DNA from: Flavobacterium psychrophilum | GTDB lineage: Bacteria; Bacteroidota; Bacteroidia; Flavobacteriales; Flavobacteriaceae | Direction: 5' to 3' | DNA: 58,902 bases | NCBI GenBank assembly: GCA_945905915.1 | Contig: CAMDQL010000002.1 | Location: 1 to 58,902 of the forward strand | Notes under the pieces: model-generated | The model's input: the letters and a program-made list of their open reading frames with translations, nothing else | The model's database searches: none | Told to the model about the DNA's origin: nothing | Part shown: in pieces, positions 34,142 through 43,745 of the stretch | How positions within the stretch are numbered: the first letter of the stretch is position 1 | How the letters are laid out: every line of letters starts with the position of its first letter | Program-made: the position numbers and the translations under genes

Positions 34142-36214
34142 ATGAAGATGTTTCGTGTACTTTTGGCCTTGTTTTTTATTCCTCTATCTTTTGCTCAACA
34201 AATTGATAAAGTTGATTTTATTAAATGTGATGCATTAGTTCTTCCCAACGCTTCTGACAAATCAATTTCTGGAACCGTTACTTATGAGTTTAAAGTTAAG
34301 AAAGCAATTGATACCATTAAAATTGATGCGAAAAACATGGAGTTATCTAATGTGATGATTAATGATGAATTGGTGAAATTTAATAATTATGGAAAAACAT
34401 TAGATTTATTTGAAGGCTTTAAAAAAGGTAAAAACAAATTAACGTTTCAATACAACGCAAAACCAAAGCAAACGATTTATTTTATAGGACATGATGAAAA
34501 CTTACAAATTTGGACCCAAGGCCAAGGTAAATACACCAGTCATTGGTTACCTAGTTTTGATGATGTGAATGAGAAAGTGATTTTTAATTTATCTGTTAAA
34601 TTTCAAAATGGATATAATATAATTTCAAATGGTGTTTTTAAAAATGTAAATCATAAACGAAATGGTTATGAAAATGGTTTTTCTACATACAATTTTCAAA
34701 TGCAAAAACCCATGTCTTCCTACTTAGTAATGTTGGCGATTGGTAATTTCGAAAAACAAACTGCAACCACTAAATATGGAACGCCTTTAGAATTTTATTT
34801 GGATAAAAATGATGTGTCTAAATTTGAATCAACGTATCGCTATTCTATAGAACTATTCGATTATTTGGAACAAGAAATAGGTGTGAAGTATCCTTGGGGT
34901 ATTTACCGACAAGTTCCGGTTCGAGACTTTTTATATGCAGGGATGGAAAATACGACTTCGACTATTTTCTCTCAAGATTTTGTAGTGGATTCCATAGGTT
35001 TTAATGATCGGAATTATGTCAATGTCAACGCACATGAGTTGGCCCATCAATGGTTTGGTAATTTTATTACAGCGCAATCAGGAAAACACCATTGGTTGCA
35101 AGAAGGTTTTGCTACCTATTATGCTTTATTAGCTGAACGTCATTTGTTTGGTGATGATTATTTTTATGAGGAATTAAATGAGTATGCTGAACAATTAATC
35201 CGAGTTTCCAAAACCGATACGATTCCTGTGATGAACGAAAAAGCAAGTTCGTTATCGTTTTACAAAAAAGGGGCTTGGGCATTGCATGTGTTGCGAGAAG
35301 ATATTGGAGTGAAGCTATTCCAAAAAGCGGTTAAAAAGTATTTGAAGAAATACCAATATAAAAACGTGAATACTTATGATTTCTTGAAAATTGTGAAAGA
35401 TATTTCAGGTTATGATGTGGAAAATTTCAAAAAGGTTTGGTTAGAAACGGCAGGATTTGATAGAGCTTTGGCTCAAAAGTACTTGAATAAAAATAGCTTT
35501 ATTCAAGATTTTTCAACGCTCCGAAAAAGTAAAAAGTCCTTATCTGAATTAGTAGCAATAATGCAATCTGATGCCTATTATCCGATTAAGCAATATGTGG
35601 TTTTCCAAACTCAAAATTTACCTTATGAGGAACGTAAAATACTATTGGCTGCCGCATTAGCTACAAACTCTATTCCTGTAAGACAAGCGGTAGCCGAGAC
35701 AATGCAAGTCATACCACTCGATTTTAAAGCGGCTTATGAAACGTTATTATTAGACGATTCTTATACAACTAAAGAAATTGCACTCAACCATTTGTGTGAT
35801 AATTTTCCAGATGACTGCTTACGTTATTTAGAACAAACTAAAGGAATTGTGGGAAATAACGATATGAGTTTTCGATTGAATTGGATGGTATTAGCCATTA
35901 ATTCTGAAAATGTTTCGGATCAAGTCAAAATTTCATTCTATAATCAACTAGTGGATTTTGCTTCAGTTAAATACGAAAGTTCGGTCAGACAAAATGCGTT
36001 AGAATTGTTATTGCAACTCAATCCGAATGATGAACAAGTAATTGAATTGTTGTTTTCAGCAACGAATCATCACAAATGGCAGTTTACTAAATTTTGTAGA
36101 GATACTATTCGCGAAAATTTAAAAAATACAGCATTTAGAAGACGAGTTGAAGAGTTGTCCAAAACGGCTGATGAAAATACGGCTGCTTTGTATTTGAAGT
36201 TTTTAAAAGAGTAA
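34142..36214 (+). CDS. M1 family zinc aminopeptidase
   Basis: This 690-residue exported peptidase has a signal peptide (MKMFRVLLALFFIPLSFAQ) and an N-terminal beta-saddle domain. The exopeptidase motif AGMEN (266-270), the zinc site HELAHQWFG (His298, Glu299, His302) and the third ligand Glu321 in QEGFATY are all intact. The C-terminal helical domain is present. It removes N-terminal amino acids from peptides, probably in the periplasm. A TATATTCG element about 16 bp upstream of the start is a plausible -7 box. A second, shorter M1 member is at 56944. Confidence 0.94.
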   Translation: MKMFRVLLALFFIPLSFAQQIDKVDFIKCDALVLPNASDKSISGTVTYEFKVKKAIDTIKIDAKNMELSNVMINDELVKFNNYGKTLDLFEGFKKGKNKLTFQYNAKPKQTIYFIGHDENLQIWTQGQGKYTSHWLPSFDDVNEKVIFNLSVKFQNGYNIISNGVFKNVNHKRNGYENGFSTYNFQMQKPMSSYLVMLAIGNFEKQTATTKYGTPLEFYLDKNDVSKFESTYRYSIELFDYLEQEIGVKYPWGIYRQVPVRDFLYAGMENTTSTIFSQDFVVDSIGFNDRNYVNVNAHELAHQWFGNFITAQSGKHHWLQEGFATYYALLAERHLFGDDYFYEELNEYAEQLIRVSKTDTIPVMNEKASSLSFYKKGAWALHVLREDIGVKLFQKAVKKYLKKYQYKNVNTYDFLKIVKDISGYDVENFKKVWLETAGFDRALAQKYLNKNSFIQDFSTLRKSKKSLSELVAIMQSDAYYPIKQYVVFQTQNLPYEERKILLAAALATNSIPVRQAVAETMQVIPLDFKAAYETLLLDDSYTTKEIALNHLCDNFPDDCLRYLEQTKGIVGNNDMSFRLNWMVLAINSENVSDQVKISFYNQLVDFASVKYESSVRQNALELLLQLNPNDEQVIELLFSATNHHKWQFTKFCRDTIRENLKNTAFRRRVEELSKTADENTAALYLKFLKE

Positions 36215-36233
36215 AGTAATAAAACACAAATTT

Positions 36234-36758
36234 CTAAAAAACCCTTTTCAATTCTTCTTTAATAAAACTGATTGCAATTGAACTTGGGGCTTCAACTTCT
36301 GTTAATTCAAGCATGATGGCTTCTCTCATTTTATCTGCATCGGCCACTTCTTCTCGTAGTGCTTGTTTTCTGATCATTTGTATGGTACTGTTTTTTGCTT
36401 TTAAGATAATATGCCACGTTTCGGCAGTAAGGTATATTTGTTGCGATAAATTATGTTCAAATTCAGTTTGAATCTGATGCGTTAATAAAGTAGCATAATC
36501 GTCTTTGCTTTTTCCTATAGGCGCCACACGCAATAATAAATGAGTAGGATTGATACGTTCTAATAATAATACCATTCGTTCGTAAGCTTGCAAGCGAATG
36601 GGTAGTGCTTGTTTTTGATTTTCTCTTAGCAATTCAAACTTGCGTTTGCTTTCTTCACTGTTATAGAATTTTTGCATCATTACAAAAGCCACTCCGCCAG
36701 TTATTAAAGCTGGTAAGGTATAAGCTGCTATTTCTAGTAATTTATCTTCTATTATCAT
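36234..36758 (-). CDS. Membrane-anchored hypothetical protein (DUF7935-like)
   Basis: This 174-residue protein has one N-terminal membrane helix (LEIAAYTLPALITGGVAFVM) followed by a long, charged, mostly helical cytosolic part (LPIRLQAYERMVLLLERI, HNLSQQIYLTAETWHIILKA). I recognise it as a conserved Flavobacteria hypothetical, possibly DUF7935, but I am not certain of the family number. It is convergent with the M1 peptidase and divergent from the UvrD-like gene. Confidence 0.65.
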   Translation of the reverse strand: MIIEDKLLEIAAYTLPALITGGVAFVMMQKFYNSEESKRKFELLRENQKQALPIRLQAYERMVLLLERINPTHLLLRVAPIGKSKDDYATLLTHQIQTEFEHNLSQQIYLTAETWHIILKAKNSTIQMIRKQALREEVADADKMREAIMLELTEVEAPSSIAISFIKEELKRVF

Positions 36759-36885
36759 TTTAAATACGATTTAAATATAATGCAAATTAAGAGTAAAAAA
36801 ATTAAATATCAAATTAGTACAACGGTTGTTTGTATTCTTGTTCTAATGGTTAATAACTTCTTTTGTAATAACCCCTTTCATAATG

Positions 36886-36893
36886 TATTTTTG
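36886..36893 (+). promoter_or_regulatory. -7 element of the UvrD-like helicase gene
   Basis: TATTTTTG is an exact TAnnTTTG match, 27 bp upstream of the ATG at 36921. Confidence 0.5.
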
Positions 36894-36920
36894 TAAAATA
36901 GATTAAAGCACCTATTGACT

Positions 36921-39260
36921 ATGAAAGAAATGCAACGGTATATTAGCCAATTAAACGAAGCACAACAAGCACCTGTTCTCCAGAAGGAAGGCCCTATGAT
37001 TGTTATTGCGGGAGCGGGTTCTGGTAAAACACGTGTGTTAACCGTTCGTATTGCTAATTTAATGAGTCTGGGTGTCGATGCTTTTAATATTTTGGCCTTA
37101 ACGTTTACCAACAAAGCAGCACGTGAAATGAAAAAACGTATTGCTGATATTGTGGGAACTAACGAAGCTAAGAACCTTTGGATGGGAACTTTTCACTCGG
37201 TTTTTGCGAAGATTTTACGAAGCGAAGCCGATAAATTAGGGTACCCTTCAAACTTTACCATTTATGACACTCAAGATTCTGTTCGATTATTAGGCGCTAT
37301 CATTAAAGAGATGCAATTGGACAAAGAGATATACAAACCCAAACAAATTTTAGGTCGGATTTCTTCTTATAAAAATTCGTTGATTACGGTTAAAGCTTAT
37401 TTCAATAATCCCGAATTGCAGGAAGCCGATGCGATGAGTAAAAAACCACGTATGGGCGAAATTTATCAAAATTATGTGGAGCGTTGTTTTAAATCGGGCG
37501 CCATGGATTTTGATGATTTATTGTTGAAAACGAATGAATTATTGAATTTGTACCCTGATGTTTTAGCGAAATATCAAGACCGTTTTCGCTATATTTTAGT
37601 TGATGAGTACCAAGATACTAACCATTCGCAGTATCTAATTGTTCGGGCGTTGTCTGATCGTTTTCAAAATATTTGCGTAGTAGGTGATGATGCTCAAAGT
37701 ATTTATGCTTTTCGAGGTGCCAACATCAACAATATTTTAAATTTTCAGAAGGATTACGAAAATGTGCAATTGTATCGTTTGGAACAAAATTATCGTTCGT
37801 CAAAAAATATTGTAGAAGCAGCCAATAACGTTATTGACAAGAATAAAACCAAGTTGGATAAAATTGTTTGGACTTCCAATGCTGATGGACCAAAAATTAA
37901 AGTCCACCGAAGTTTAACTGATGGCGAAGAAGGTCGTTTTGTAGCAGCAACTATTTTTGAGCAAAAGATGCAAAATCAAATGCTTAATGGTCAATTTGCT
38001 ATTTTGTATCGTACCAATGCGCAATCTCGTGCTATGGAAGATGCGCTGCGTAAACGCGATATTCCGTATCGAATATATGGAGGTTTATCGTTTTATCAGC
38101 GAAAGGAAATTAAAGATGTTTTGGCCTATTTACGTTTGGTAATTAATCCGAAAGATGAAGAAGCATTAGTACGTGTAATTAATTATCCAGCAAGAGGAAT
38201 AGGAGACACCACGGTAGAAAAATTAACTGTTGCAGCCAATCATTACAAACGTTCTATTTTTGAAGTAATGGAACACATTGATAAAATTGATTTGAAGCTG
38301 AATTCGGGTACTAAAAATAAAATTTCTGATTTTGTTACTATGATTAAAAGTTTTCAAATCATTAATGAGAATCAGGATGCGTTTTTCTTAACTGATCATG
38401 TAGCTAAGAAAACCGGGTTGGTACAAGAATTGAAAAAAGACGGAACGCCTGAAGGCATTGCTAAAATTGAAAACATCGAAGAGTTACTTAACGGTATCAA
38501 AGACTTCACCGAAGGACAAAAAGAAATTGATGGTGCCAGAGGTGCATTAGCCGAGTTTTTAGAAGATGTAGCTTTGGCAACCGACTTGGACAAAGACACT
38601 GGGGACGATGACCGAGTAGCCTTAATGACCATTCACTTGGCAAAAGGATTAGAATTTCCACATGTGTTTATTGTAGGATTAGAAGAAGATTTGTTTCCTA
38701 GTGCGATGAGTTTGAACACCCGAAGTGAATTAGAAGAAGAGCGTCGTTTATTCTACGTTGCCTTAACTCGTGCCGAACATCAAGCGTATTTGACTTATGC
38801 ACAATCGCGCTATCGATGGGGAAAATTAGTCGATAGCGAACCTTCTCGTTTTATTGAAGAAATAGACGATCAATACTTAGAATATTTAAATCCTGTAGAT
38901 TCGGGATATCGATATAAACCGGTAATGAATATTGATGTTTTTGGTGATATTGATAAAACTAAATTACGATTAGCCAAACCTACTGCTGGAACACCACCAA
39001 AGAGCCCTTTAAGCCCCGAAGGTGGAATCAATATTCCGAATATTAGAAAGTTAAAACCAGTTTCTAGTAATGCAGGAGTTTCCAATATGTCCGATTCAAA
39101 TTTAGCAGTTGGAAATATGGTTATGCATGAGCGTTTTGGAAAAGGACAAATTGTAAGCATGGAAGGCATTGGTGCCGATAAAAAAGCTGAGATTCGTTTT
39201 GATGTGGGAGGCTTGAAAAAGTTGTTGTTGCGTTTTGCAAAATTGGAGGTGATAGGGTAA
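36921..39260 (+). CDS. UvrD/PcrA-type superfamily 1 DNA helicase
   Basis: This 779-residue ATP-dependent 3'-5' helicase of the UvrD/PcrA/Rep type acts in repair and replication. The start is taken at the first ATG (MKEMQRYISQLNEAQQ); the earlier codon is a TTG. Walker A is GAGSGKT (31-37). Later motifs are LALTFTNKAAREM, VDEYQDTNHSQY, VVGDDAQSIYAFRGA and MTIHLAKGLEFPHVF. The C-terminus carries a small beta domain (VMHERFGKGQIVSMEG) typical of PcrA, which binds RNA polymerase in other bacteria. The Pro- and Ser-rich linker before it is non-conserved. Confidence 0.95.
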   Translation: MKEMQRYISQLNEAQQAPVLQKEGPMIVIAGAGSGKTRVLTVRIANLMSLGVDAFNILALTFTNKAAREMKKRIADIVGTNEAKNLWMGTFHSVFAKILRSEADKLGYPSNFTIYDTQDSVRLLGAIIKEMQLDKEIYKPKQILGRISSYKNSLITVKAYFNNPELQEADAMSKKPRMGEIYQNYVERCFKSGAMDFDDLLLKTNELLNLYPDVLAKYQDRFRYILVDEYQDTNHSQYLIVRALSDRFQNICVVGDDAQSIYAFRGANINNILNFQKDYENVQLYRLEQNYRSSKNIVEAANNVIDKNKTKLDKIVWTSNADGPKIKVHRSLTDGEEGRFVAATIFEQKMQNQMLNGQFAILYRTNAQSRAMEDALRKRDIPYRIYGGLSFYQRKEIKDVLAYLRLVINPKDEEALVRVINYPARGIGDTTVEKLTVAANHYKRSIFEVMEHIDKIDLKLNSGTKNKISDFVTMIKSFQIINENQDAFFLTDHVAKKTGLVQELKKDGTPEGIAKIENIEELLNGIKDFTEGQKEIDGARGALAEFLEDVALATDLDKDTGDDDRVALMTIHLAKGLEFPHVFIVGLEEDLFPSAMSLNTRSELEEERRLFYVALTRAEHQAYLTYAQSRYRWGKLVDSEPSRFIEEIDDQYLEYLNPVDSGYRYKPVMNIDVFGDIDKTKLRLAKPTAGTPPKSPLSPEGGINIPNIRKLKPVSSNAGVSNMSDSNLAVGNMVMHERFGKGQIVSMEGIGADKKAEIRFDVGGLKKLLLRFAKLEVIG

Positions 39261-39317
39261 AAGGTTTCCATTTTCAGTTATAAACCTGAAACAATAAAAA
39301 CTTGAAACAAAATTAAT

Positions 39318-39938
39318 ATGGCAGAATTCATAAAAATATACGAAGATAAACCCAGCGAAGCGGCTATTAAAAAGGTTGTTGACGTATTGAGAAATGGTGG
39401 TTTAGTGATTTATCCAACGGATACCGTATATGGTTTAGGTTGTGATATTACCAATTCTCGTGCGTTGGAAAAATTAGCGAAAATCAAAGGAATTAAGTTA
39501 GAAAAAGCGAATTTTTCTTTTGTGTGTTCTGGTTTGAGTCATCTTTCCGATTATGTAAAGCAAATTGACACTGCTACTTTTAAAATATTAAAACGATCGC
39601 TACCAGGACCTTATACGTTCATTTTGCCAGGTAATAATGATTTACCAAAAGAATTCAGAAAGAAACAAACGGTAGGTATTCGTGTTCCTAACAACAATAT
39701 TGCGCTGCAAATTGTAGAAATGCTTGGAAATCCAATAGTTTCAACTTCTATTCATGACGAAGACGATGTTATTGAATATTCTACTGATCCTGAATTGATT
39801 TTTGAAAAATGGAATAACAAAGTTGATGTAGTTATCGATGGTGGCTACGGGGATAATGTGGCCTCAACTATTATTGATTTAACTGGACATGAACCTGAAG
39901 TAATTCGGGAAGGCAAGGGGAGTTTGGATGTATTATAA
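39318..39938 (+). CDS. tsaC: L-threonylcarbamoyladenylate synthase
   Basis: This 206-residue Sua5/YciO/YrdC-fold enzyme makes threonylcarbamoyl-AMP from threonine, bicarbonate and ATP for the t6A modification of tRNAs. Visible are GGLVIYPTDTVYGLGCD, the KIKGIKLEKANFSFVCSGLS substrate loop, and VGIRVPNNN. The form KGIKLEKANFSF is slightly divergent from the classic KxR-SxN pattern, close to the YciO side of the family, so a paralogous role cannot be excluded. Confidence 0.85.
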   Translation: MAEFIKIYEDKPSEAAIKKVVDVLRNGGLVIYPTDTVYGLGCDITNSRALEKLAKIKGIKLEKANFSFVCSGLSHLSDYVKQIDTATFKILKRSLPGPYTFILPGNNDLPKEFRKKQTVGIRVPNNNIALQIVEMLGNPIVSTSIHDEDDVIEYSTDPELIFEKWNNKVDVVIDGGYGDNVASTIIDLTGHEPEVIREGKGSLDVL

Positions 39939-39944
39939 ATAAAA

Positions 39945-39974
39945 AAAACGCTTTCAATTGAAAGCGTTTTTTTA
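39945..39974. terminator. Bidirectional terminator between tsaC and OmpA-like genes
   Basis: A perfect 26-bp palindrome at 39945-39970 (arms AAAACGCTTTCAA and its complement) is flanked by A residues and T residues. It serves both convergent genes. Confidence 0.9.
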
Positions 39975-39986
39975 TAATTCTATTTG

Positions 39987-40823
39987 TTATTTCTTTTCGA
40001 AATTTTTCATTTCTTTTTCTATCATATCATAAAATTGGTCAATTTTAGGCATGATGATAATGCGTGTTCTTCTGTTTTTAGCTCTGTTAGCAGGTGTATC
40101 ATTTGCCACAAGAGGAATGTAAGAACTTCTACCAGCAGGAATTAATTGTTTCGGATTAACACCTAAATCTATTTGAAGTACTCTTACAATAGAAGTGGCA
40201 CGTTTTACCGATAAATCCCAGTTGTCTAACAATACTGCATTTTTAAAAGGAAGATTATCTGTGTGACTTTCTACCATACATTCAAAATCTGGTTTGCTGT
40301 TGACTACTTTTGCAACTTTAGCTAATACTTCTTTTGCTCTGTCGCTCACTTCATAACTTCCTGATTTGAATAATAAATTATCGGCAATAGAAATCATGAC
40401 CACCCCTTTTTCAACATTGATGTTGATGTCTGGATCGTCGATACCCACTTCGCGTTTTAAACTGGTCACTAAAGCCAACGTTACACTGTCTTTTTTAGTT
40501 AAAGCATCTTGTAAGCGATTGATTTTTAAATCTTTTTCTTTTAAACTTTCAAGAGATTTTTCTAAGTTTTGCGAATTTTTTGCTGTTAAAACCGTTAATT
40601 CTTTTGAACTACTGATTAATTCAGTGTTGTTTTCTTTTAAGTAATTCACTTGACCTGTTAACGCTTCTTTTTCAGATAAACATACATTTAACTTCACAGT
40701 AGCCGTGTTTAACAAATCCTGAATTTCTTTGTTTTTAGTTTCCAATAACGCAAATTTCTTTTTAGAAACGCACGAGGTTAAAGAGATAGAAACTAAAGTG
40801 ATGATTAACAATACTTTTTTCAT
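39987..40823 (-). CDS. OmpA/MotB-type peptidoglycan-binding lipoprotein
   Basis: This 278-residue protein has a lipobox LTSC (Cys18), a coiled-coil stretch of about residues 28-120 (KNKEIQDLLNTATVKLN and following), and a C-terminal OmpA domain with the diagnostic segments ECMVESHTDNLPF, NWDLSVKRATSIVRVL and NRAKNRRTRIII. It probably links the outer membrane to peptidoglycan. It is a single leftward gene behind a shared terminator. Confidence 0.92.
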   Translation of the reverse strand: MKKVLLIITLVSISLTSCVSKKKFALLETKNKEIQDLLNTATVKLNVCLSEKEALTGQVNYLKENNTELISSSKELTVLTAKNSQNLEKSLESLKEKDLKINRLQDALTKKDSVTLALVTSLKREVGIDDPDININVEKGVVMISIADNLLFKSGSYEVSDRAKEVLAKVAKVVNSKPDFECMVESHTDNLPFKNAVLLDNWDLSVKRATSIVRVLQIDLGVNPKQLIPAGRSSYIPLVANDTPANRAKNRRTRIIIMPKIDQFYDMIEKEMKNFEKK

Positions 40824-40891
40824 GAGATTGATTATTTTTACAAAGTTATAAAGAAGTTTAAGGAAATAAAAATTTTAAGCATAAACTCTTG

Positions 40892-41887
40892 TTAAAACAA
40901 TTCTGCAAACACCTTGCCATTTTTTAAAAAATAGCGCACAACAATACTATTTATCTTGAAATAATTGGTTTTCTGATTGGTTGTACGTTTGTTATAATAC
41001 ACTTTTGCTAGCTTATAAAAGGCAAAATGAGCGTGTATAATTGCCAAACAATGCTTGAATTTTCCTTTGAAGATAAATTGGACACCTGCTAATCCGTCTA
41101 AGATTAATCGAATGAAAAGTATCGGTAGTAGTTGGTTTTTCGGAAGATTCTTAGTTAACATTAATAATGAATTTCTAAAATTCAAGTAGGTTTTAATTGG
41201 GTTTCCCTCGTTTAGTGTAGCGCCCCCAACATGGTATACAACCGATTTTGAAGTATATTTTATTTTGTATCCGAGATTAAATGCTCTCCAACACAAATCA
41301 ATTTCTTCTTGATGTGCAAAGAAAGAGTCGTCAAATCCGTTTAATTTGTGATACACTTCTTTTCTTATGAAAAAACAGGCTCCGGTTGCCCAAAATATTT
41401 CAAGTTCATCCTCATACTGTTGTTTATCTTCTTCAACGGTATCGAAAATTCGACCACGGCAAAACGGATATCCAAATTTATCTATAAAACCGCCAGCCGC
41501 TCCAGCATATTCAAAATGGGTTTTCTTTTTGTAATCTAATAATTTAGGTTGAATGATAGCAACTTCAGGTTGGTCATCAAATATGTTTAAAATAGGAGTA
41601 AGCCAATTTTCAGTCACTTCAATATCAGAATTCACTAATGCATAATATTCTTCCTCAACAAACTGTAAAGCTTCATTATAGCCTGTTGCAAAACCAAAGT
41701 TACCGGTATTTTGAATAATTTTTACGGAAGGAAATTGACTTTTAATCACTTCAATTGAAGCATCAGTCGAAGCGTTATCCGCTACATAAATAGTTGCTTC
41801 ATCAGAAAAAGCAAGTACCGAAGGCAAAAACTGTTCTAACAATTTTGCTCCGTTCCAATTCAATATAACTACTGCTATTTTTTTCAA
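40892..41887 (-). CDS. Family 2 glycosyltransferase with TTG start
   Basis: This 331-residue GT-A fold glycosyltransferase starts with AVVILNWNGAKLL and has the metal motif ALVNSDIEV, the ATGACFFIRKEVY acceptor segment and FFAHQEEIDLCWR. The rhamnosyltransferase-like subgroup is typical of cell-surface polysaccharide synthesis. The C-terminal part is amphipathic and membrane-associated. No in-frame ATG occurs near the N-terminus. TTG at 41887-41885 directly precedes the first beta strand and matches the usual MKKIAVVILNWNG start of relatives, so TTG is the likely initiator. Confidence 0.88.
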   Translation of the reverse strand: MKKIAVVILNWNGAKLLEQFLPSVLAFSDEATIYVADNASTDASIEVIKSQFPSVKIIQNTGNFGFATGYNEALQFVEEEYYALVNSDIEVTENWLTPILNIFDDQPEVAIIQPKLLDYKKKTHFEYAGAAGGFIDKFGYPFCRGRIFDTVEEDKQQYEDELEIFWATGACFFIRKEVYHKLNGFDDSFFAHQEEIDLCWRAFNLGYKIKYTSKSVVYHVGGATLNEGNPIKTYLNFRNSLLMLTKNLPKNQLLPILFIRLILDGLAGVQFIFKGKFKHCLAIIHAHFAFYKLAKVYYNKRTTNQKTNYFKINSIVVRYFLKNGKVFAELF

Positions 41888-41897
41888 GTGATTTTTG

Positions 41898-41981
41898 TTT
41901 CAGGTTTCAAGTTTCAGGTTTCAAGTTGTTTTGATTTCAAAAAAAGTCTTCCAGCATCCATCTTCCAGCACCCATCATTTA
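41898..41981. repeat. Twelve-unit heptamer array, two unit families in one register
   Basis: Units TTTCAGG and TTTCAAG alternate over four copies. They then pass through TTGTTTT, GATTTCA and AAAAAAG into TCTTCCA and GCATCCA type units, all in one 7-bp register. The array fills the gap from the glycosyltransferase start to the stop codon of the HsdR_N-like gene. Confidence 0.85.
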
Positions 41982-42418
41982 TATTCTGGAAGTTCTTTCA
42001 GGAAAATGTACTTTTCATTCTCAAAATCCATTTGGCAAAAATAATGATTTAGTCCATTGGTTACCATTAAATATTTTGCTTTCAAAACTAAATTATAACG
42101 GGCAATTTGATCAAATGTGTTTTGGGAAATTGGAACCTCTGGTGCTTTGCATTCAATGAGTATAAATATCTCTCCATTAGGCTGGAATACAACTACATCA
42201 TATCGTTTACTTAAATCATTAAATTTGATTAATTTTTCAACATTAATATATGATTTTGGAAATTTTTTATCTTGTAATAAAAACTGAACAGTGTGCTGAC
42301 GTACCCATTCTTCTGGTGTAAGCAGCATAAATTTTTTTCTGATTTCATCAAAGATAGCTACTTTATTTTCACTATTTTTGAACCGAAAGGAATAAACCGG
42401 AAAGTTCAACTTTTTCAT
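41975..42418 (-). CDS. Stand-alone HsdR N-terminal-like (PD-(D/E)xK) protein
   Basis: This 147-residue protein matches the HSDR_N_2 type of nuclease-fold domain: RYDVVVFQPNGEIFILIECKAP carries the Asp and the ECK residues of the PD-(D/E)xK active site. It lacks helicase and specificity parts, and no hsdM or hsdS lies nearby, so it is not a type I restriction system. It is divergent from holA. The activity is plausible but unproven. Confidence 0.85.
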   Translation of the reverse strand: MKKLNFPVYSFRFKNSENKVAIFDEIRKKFMLLTPEEWVRQHTVQFLLQDKKFPKSYINVEKLIKFNDLSKRYDVVVFQPNGEIFILIECKAPEVPISQNTFDQIARYNLVLKAKYLMVTNGLNHYFCQMDFENEKYIFLKELPEYK

Positions 42419-42443
42419 GAAACAAAAATAGTTATTTTATACT

Positions 42444-42478
42444 AACTGTCAACTGCTACTGACCACTGAATACTAAAA
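42444..42478. repeat. ACTGAnn heptamer array abutting the holA start
   Basis: Five 7-bp units (AACTGTC, AACTGCT, ACTGACC, ACTGAAT, ACTAAAA) end one base before the holA ATG at 42480. Confidence 0.75.
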
Positions 42479-42479
42479 T

Positions 42480-43484
42480 ATGGATCAAGTAATTCAAATT
42501 ACGAAAGATATCAAAGCAGGTAACCTGAAACCTATTTATTTTTTAATGGGTGAAGAACCTTATTATATTGATAAATTGACCGAATTTATTGAGCAAAATG
42601 TCTTAGAGGAACACGAACGTGATTTTAATCAATCTATATTATACGGACGTGATGTTACCATGGAAGACGTCATAGGAACTGCTAAACGGTTTCCAATGAT
42701 GGCCGATCGGCAAGTTGTAGTTGTGAGAGAAGCGCAAGAATTATCTAGAACCATTGATAAATTAGAGACTTATGCCGAAAATCCACAGCCAACCACGGTT
42801 TTGGTTTTTGCTTACAAATATAAAACCTTAGATAAGCGTAAAAAGATTACTAAATTATTAGATAAAGTAGGAGTAGTCTTTGAAAGTAAAAAGCTTTATG
42901 AAAATCAAGTTGGTGATTGGATTAAAAGAGTGTTATCTGGACAAGGTTATTCTATTGACAATAAAGCAGTAGCTATGCTGGTTGAATTTTTAGGAACAGA
43001 CTTATCTAAAATTAATAATGAATTAGACAAATTAAAAATCATACTTCCAAAAGGTCACACGTTCACTCCAAACGATATCGAAGAAAATATTGGTTTTAGT
43101 AAAGACTTTAATAATTTTGAATTGCGAAAAGCCATTGGAGAAAAAAATCAGGTGAAAGCGTATCAGATTATTGATTATTTTGCTCAAAATCCAAAAGATA
43201 ATCCGCTGGTTGTAACAACGGGTTTGGTGTTTGGCTTCTTTTCACAATTGTTGCAATATCATGGATTAAAGGATAAATCACAAATGAATGCGGCTAAAAT
43301 ATTGAAAGTAAATCCTTATTTTGTTAAAGATTATGAAGTTGCTTTTCGAAATTATCCAATGAAAAAAGTGAGTGCAATTGTATCCGCACTTCGAACCATA
43401 GATGTTAAAAGCAAGGGTGTTGGTGCAGCCTCTACCTCACAACATGATTTATTAAAAGAATTATTAATTACAATTTTTAATTAA
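42480..43484 (+). CDS. holA: DNA polymerase III delta subunit
   Basis: This 334-residue clamp-loader subunit opens the beta sliding clamp. The N-terminal AAA-like domain contains KPIYFLMGEEPYYIDKLTEF and PTTVLVFAYKYKTLDKRKKI. The central lid and C-terminal helical collar (NPLVVTTGLVFGFFSQLLQY, IVSALRTIDVKSKG) are complete. There is no Walker A, as expected for delta. A heptamer array sits immediately before the ATG. The neighbours are unrelated in function. Confidence 0.93.
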   Translation: MDQVIQITKDIKAGNLKPIYFLMGEEPYYIDKLTEFIEQNVLEEHERDFNQSILYGRDVTMEDVIGTAKRFPMMADRQVVVVREAQELSRTIDKLETYAENPQPTTVLVFAYKYKTLDKRKKITKLLDKVGVVFESKKLYENQVGDWIKRVLSGQGYSIDNKAVAMLVEFLGTDLSKINNELDKLKIILPKGHTFTPNDIEENIGFSKDFNNFELRKAIGEKNQVKAYQIIDYFAQNPKDNPLVVTTGLVFGFFSQLLQYHGLKDKSQMNAAKILKVNPYFVKDYEVAFRNYPMKKVSAIVSALRTIDVKSKGVGAASTSQHDLLKELLITIFN

Positions 43485-43562
43485 TTTCTGAAGTGTAAAA
43501 AATTTAAAATTCGTAACTTCGCAAACCTAAATTTTTCGAATCTTTAGTAAACAAAATGAATT

Positions 43563-43745
43563 ATGGGAATGAATAAAAATACAGTTTTAGCTTGGGCAAC
43601 TTTCATTATGATTTTAATGGGATTATTATTGATTGGCCTAGGAATTTACAGATATGCCGATGTTGCAGGTTGGGGATTCTCAGCAGTAGGTGTTGGTTTC
43701 TTCGCAATAGCTTGGGTATTTAATGCTCTGAAAGGAAGGGTTTAA
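43563..43745 (+). CDS. Small two-helix membrane protein, CAL67264-like
   Basis: This 60-residue protein has two membrane helices: TVLAWATFIMILMGLLLIGLG, and the stretch from WGFSAVGVGFF. The RYADVAGWGFSAVGVGFF segment matches a conserved Flavobacteria membrane family named after CAL67264. It has no known function. TAACTTCG at 43514-43521 is a plausible -7 element 41 bp upstream. It is followed by a heptamer array and then ettA. Confidence 0.75.
   Translation: MGMNKNTVLAWATFIMILMGLLLIGLGIYRYADVAGWGFSAVGVGFFAIAWVFNALKGRV

Noticed and set aside
41975..42418. Type I restriction system from the HsdR-like protein
   Set aside because: Only the nuclease-like N-terminal domain is present; there is no helicase part, hsdM or hsdS.
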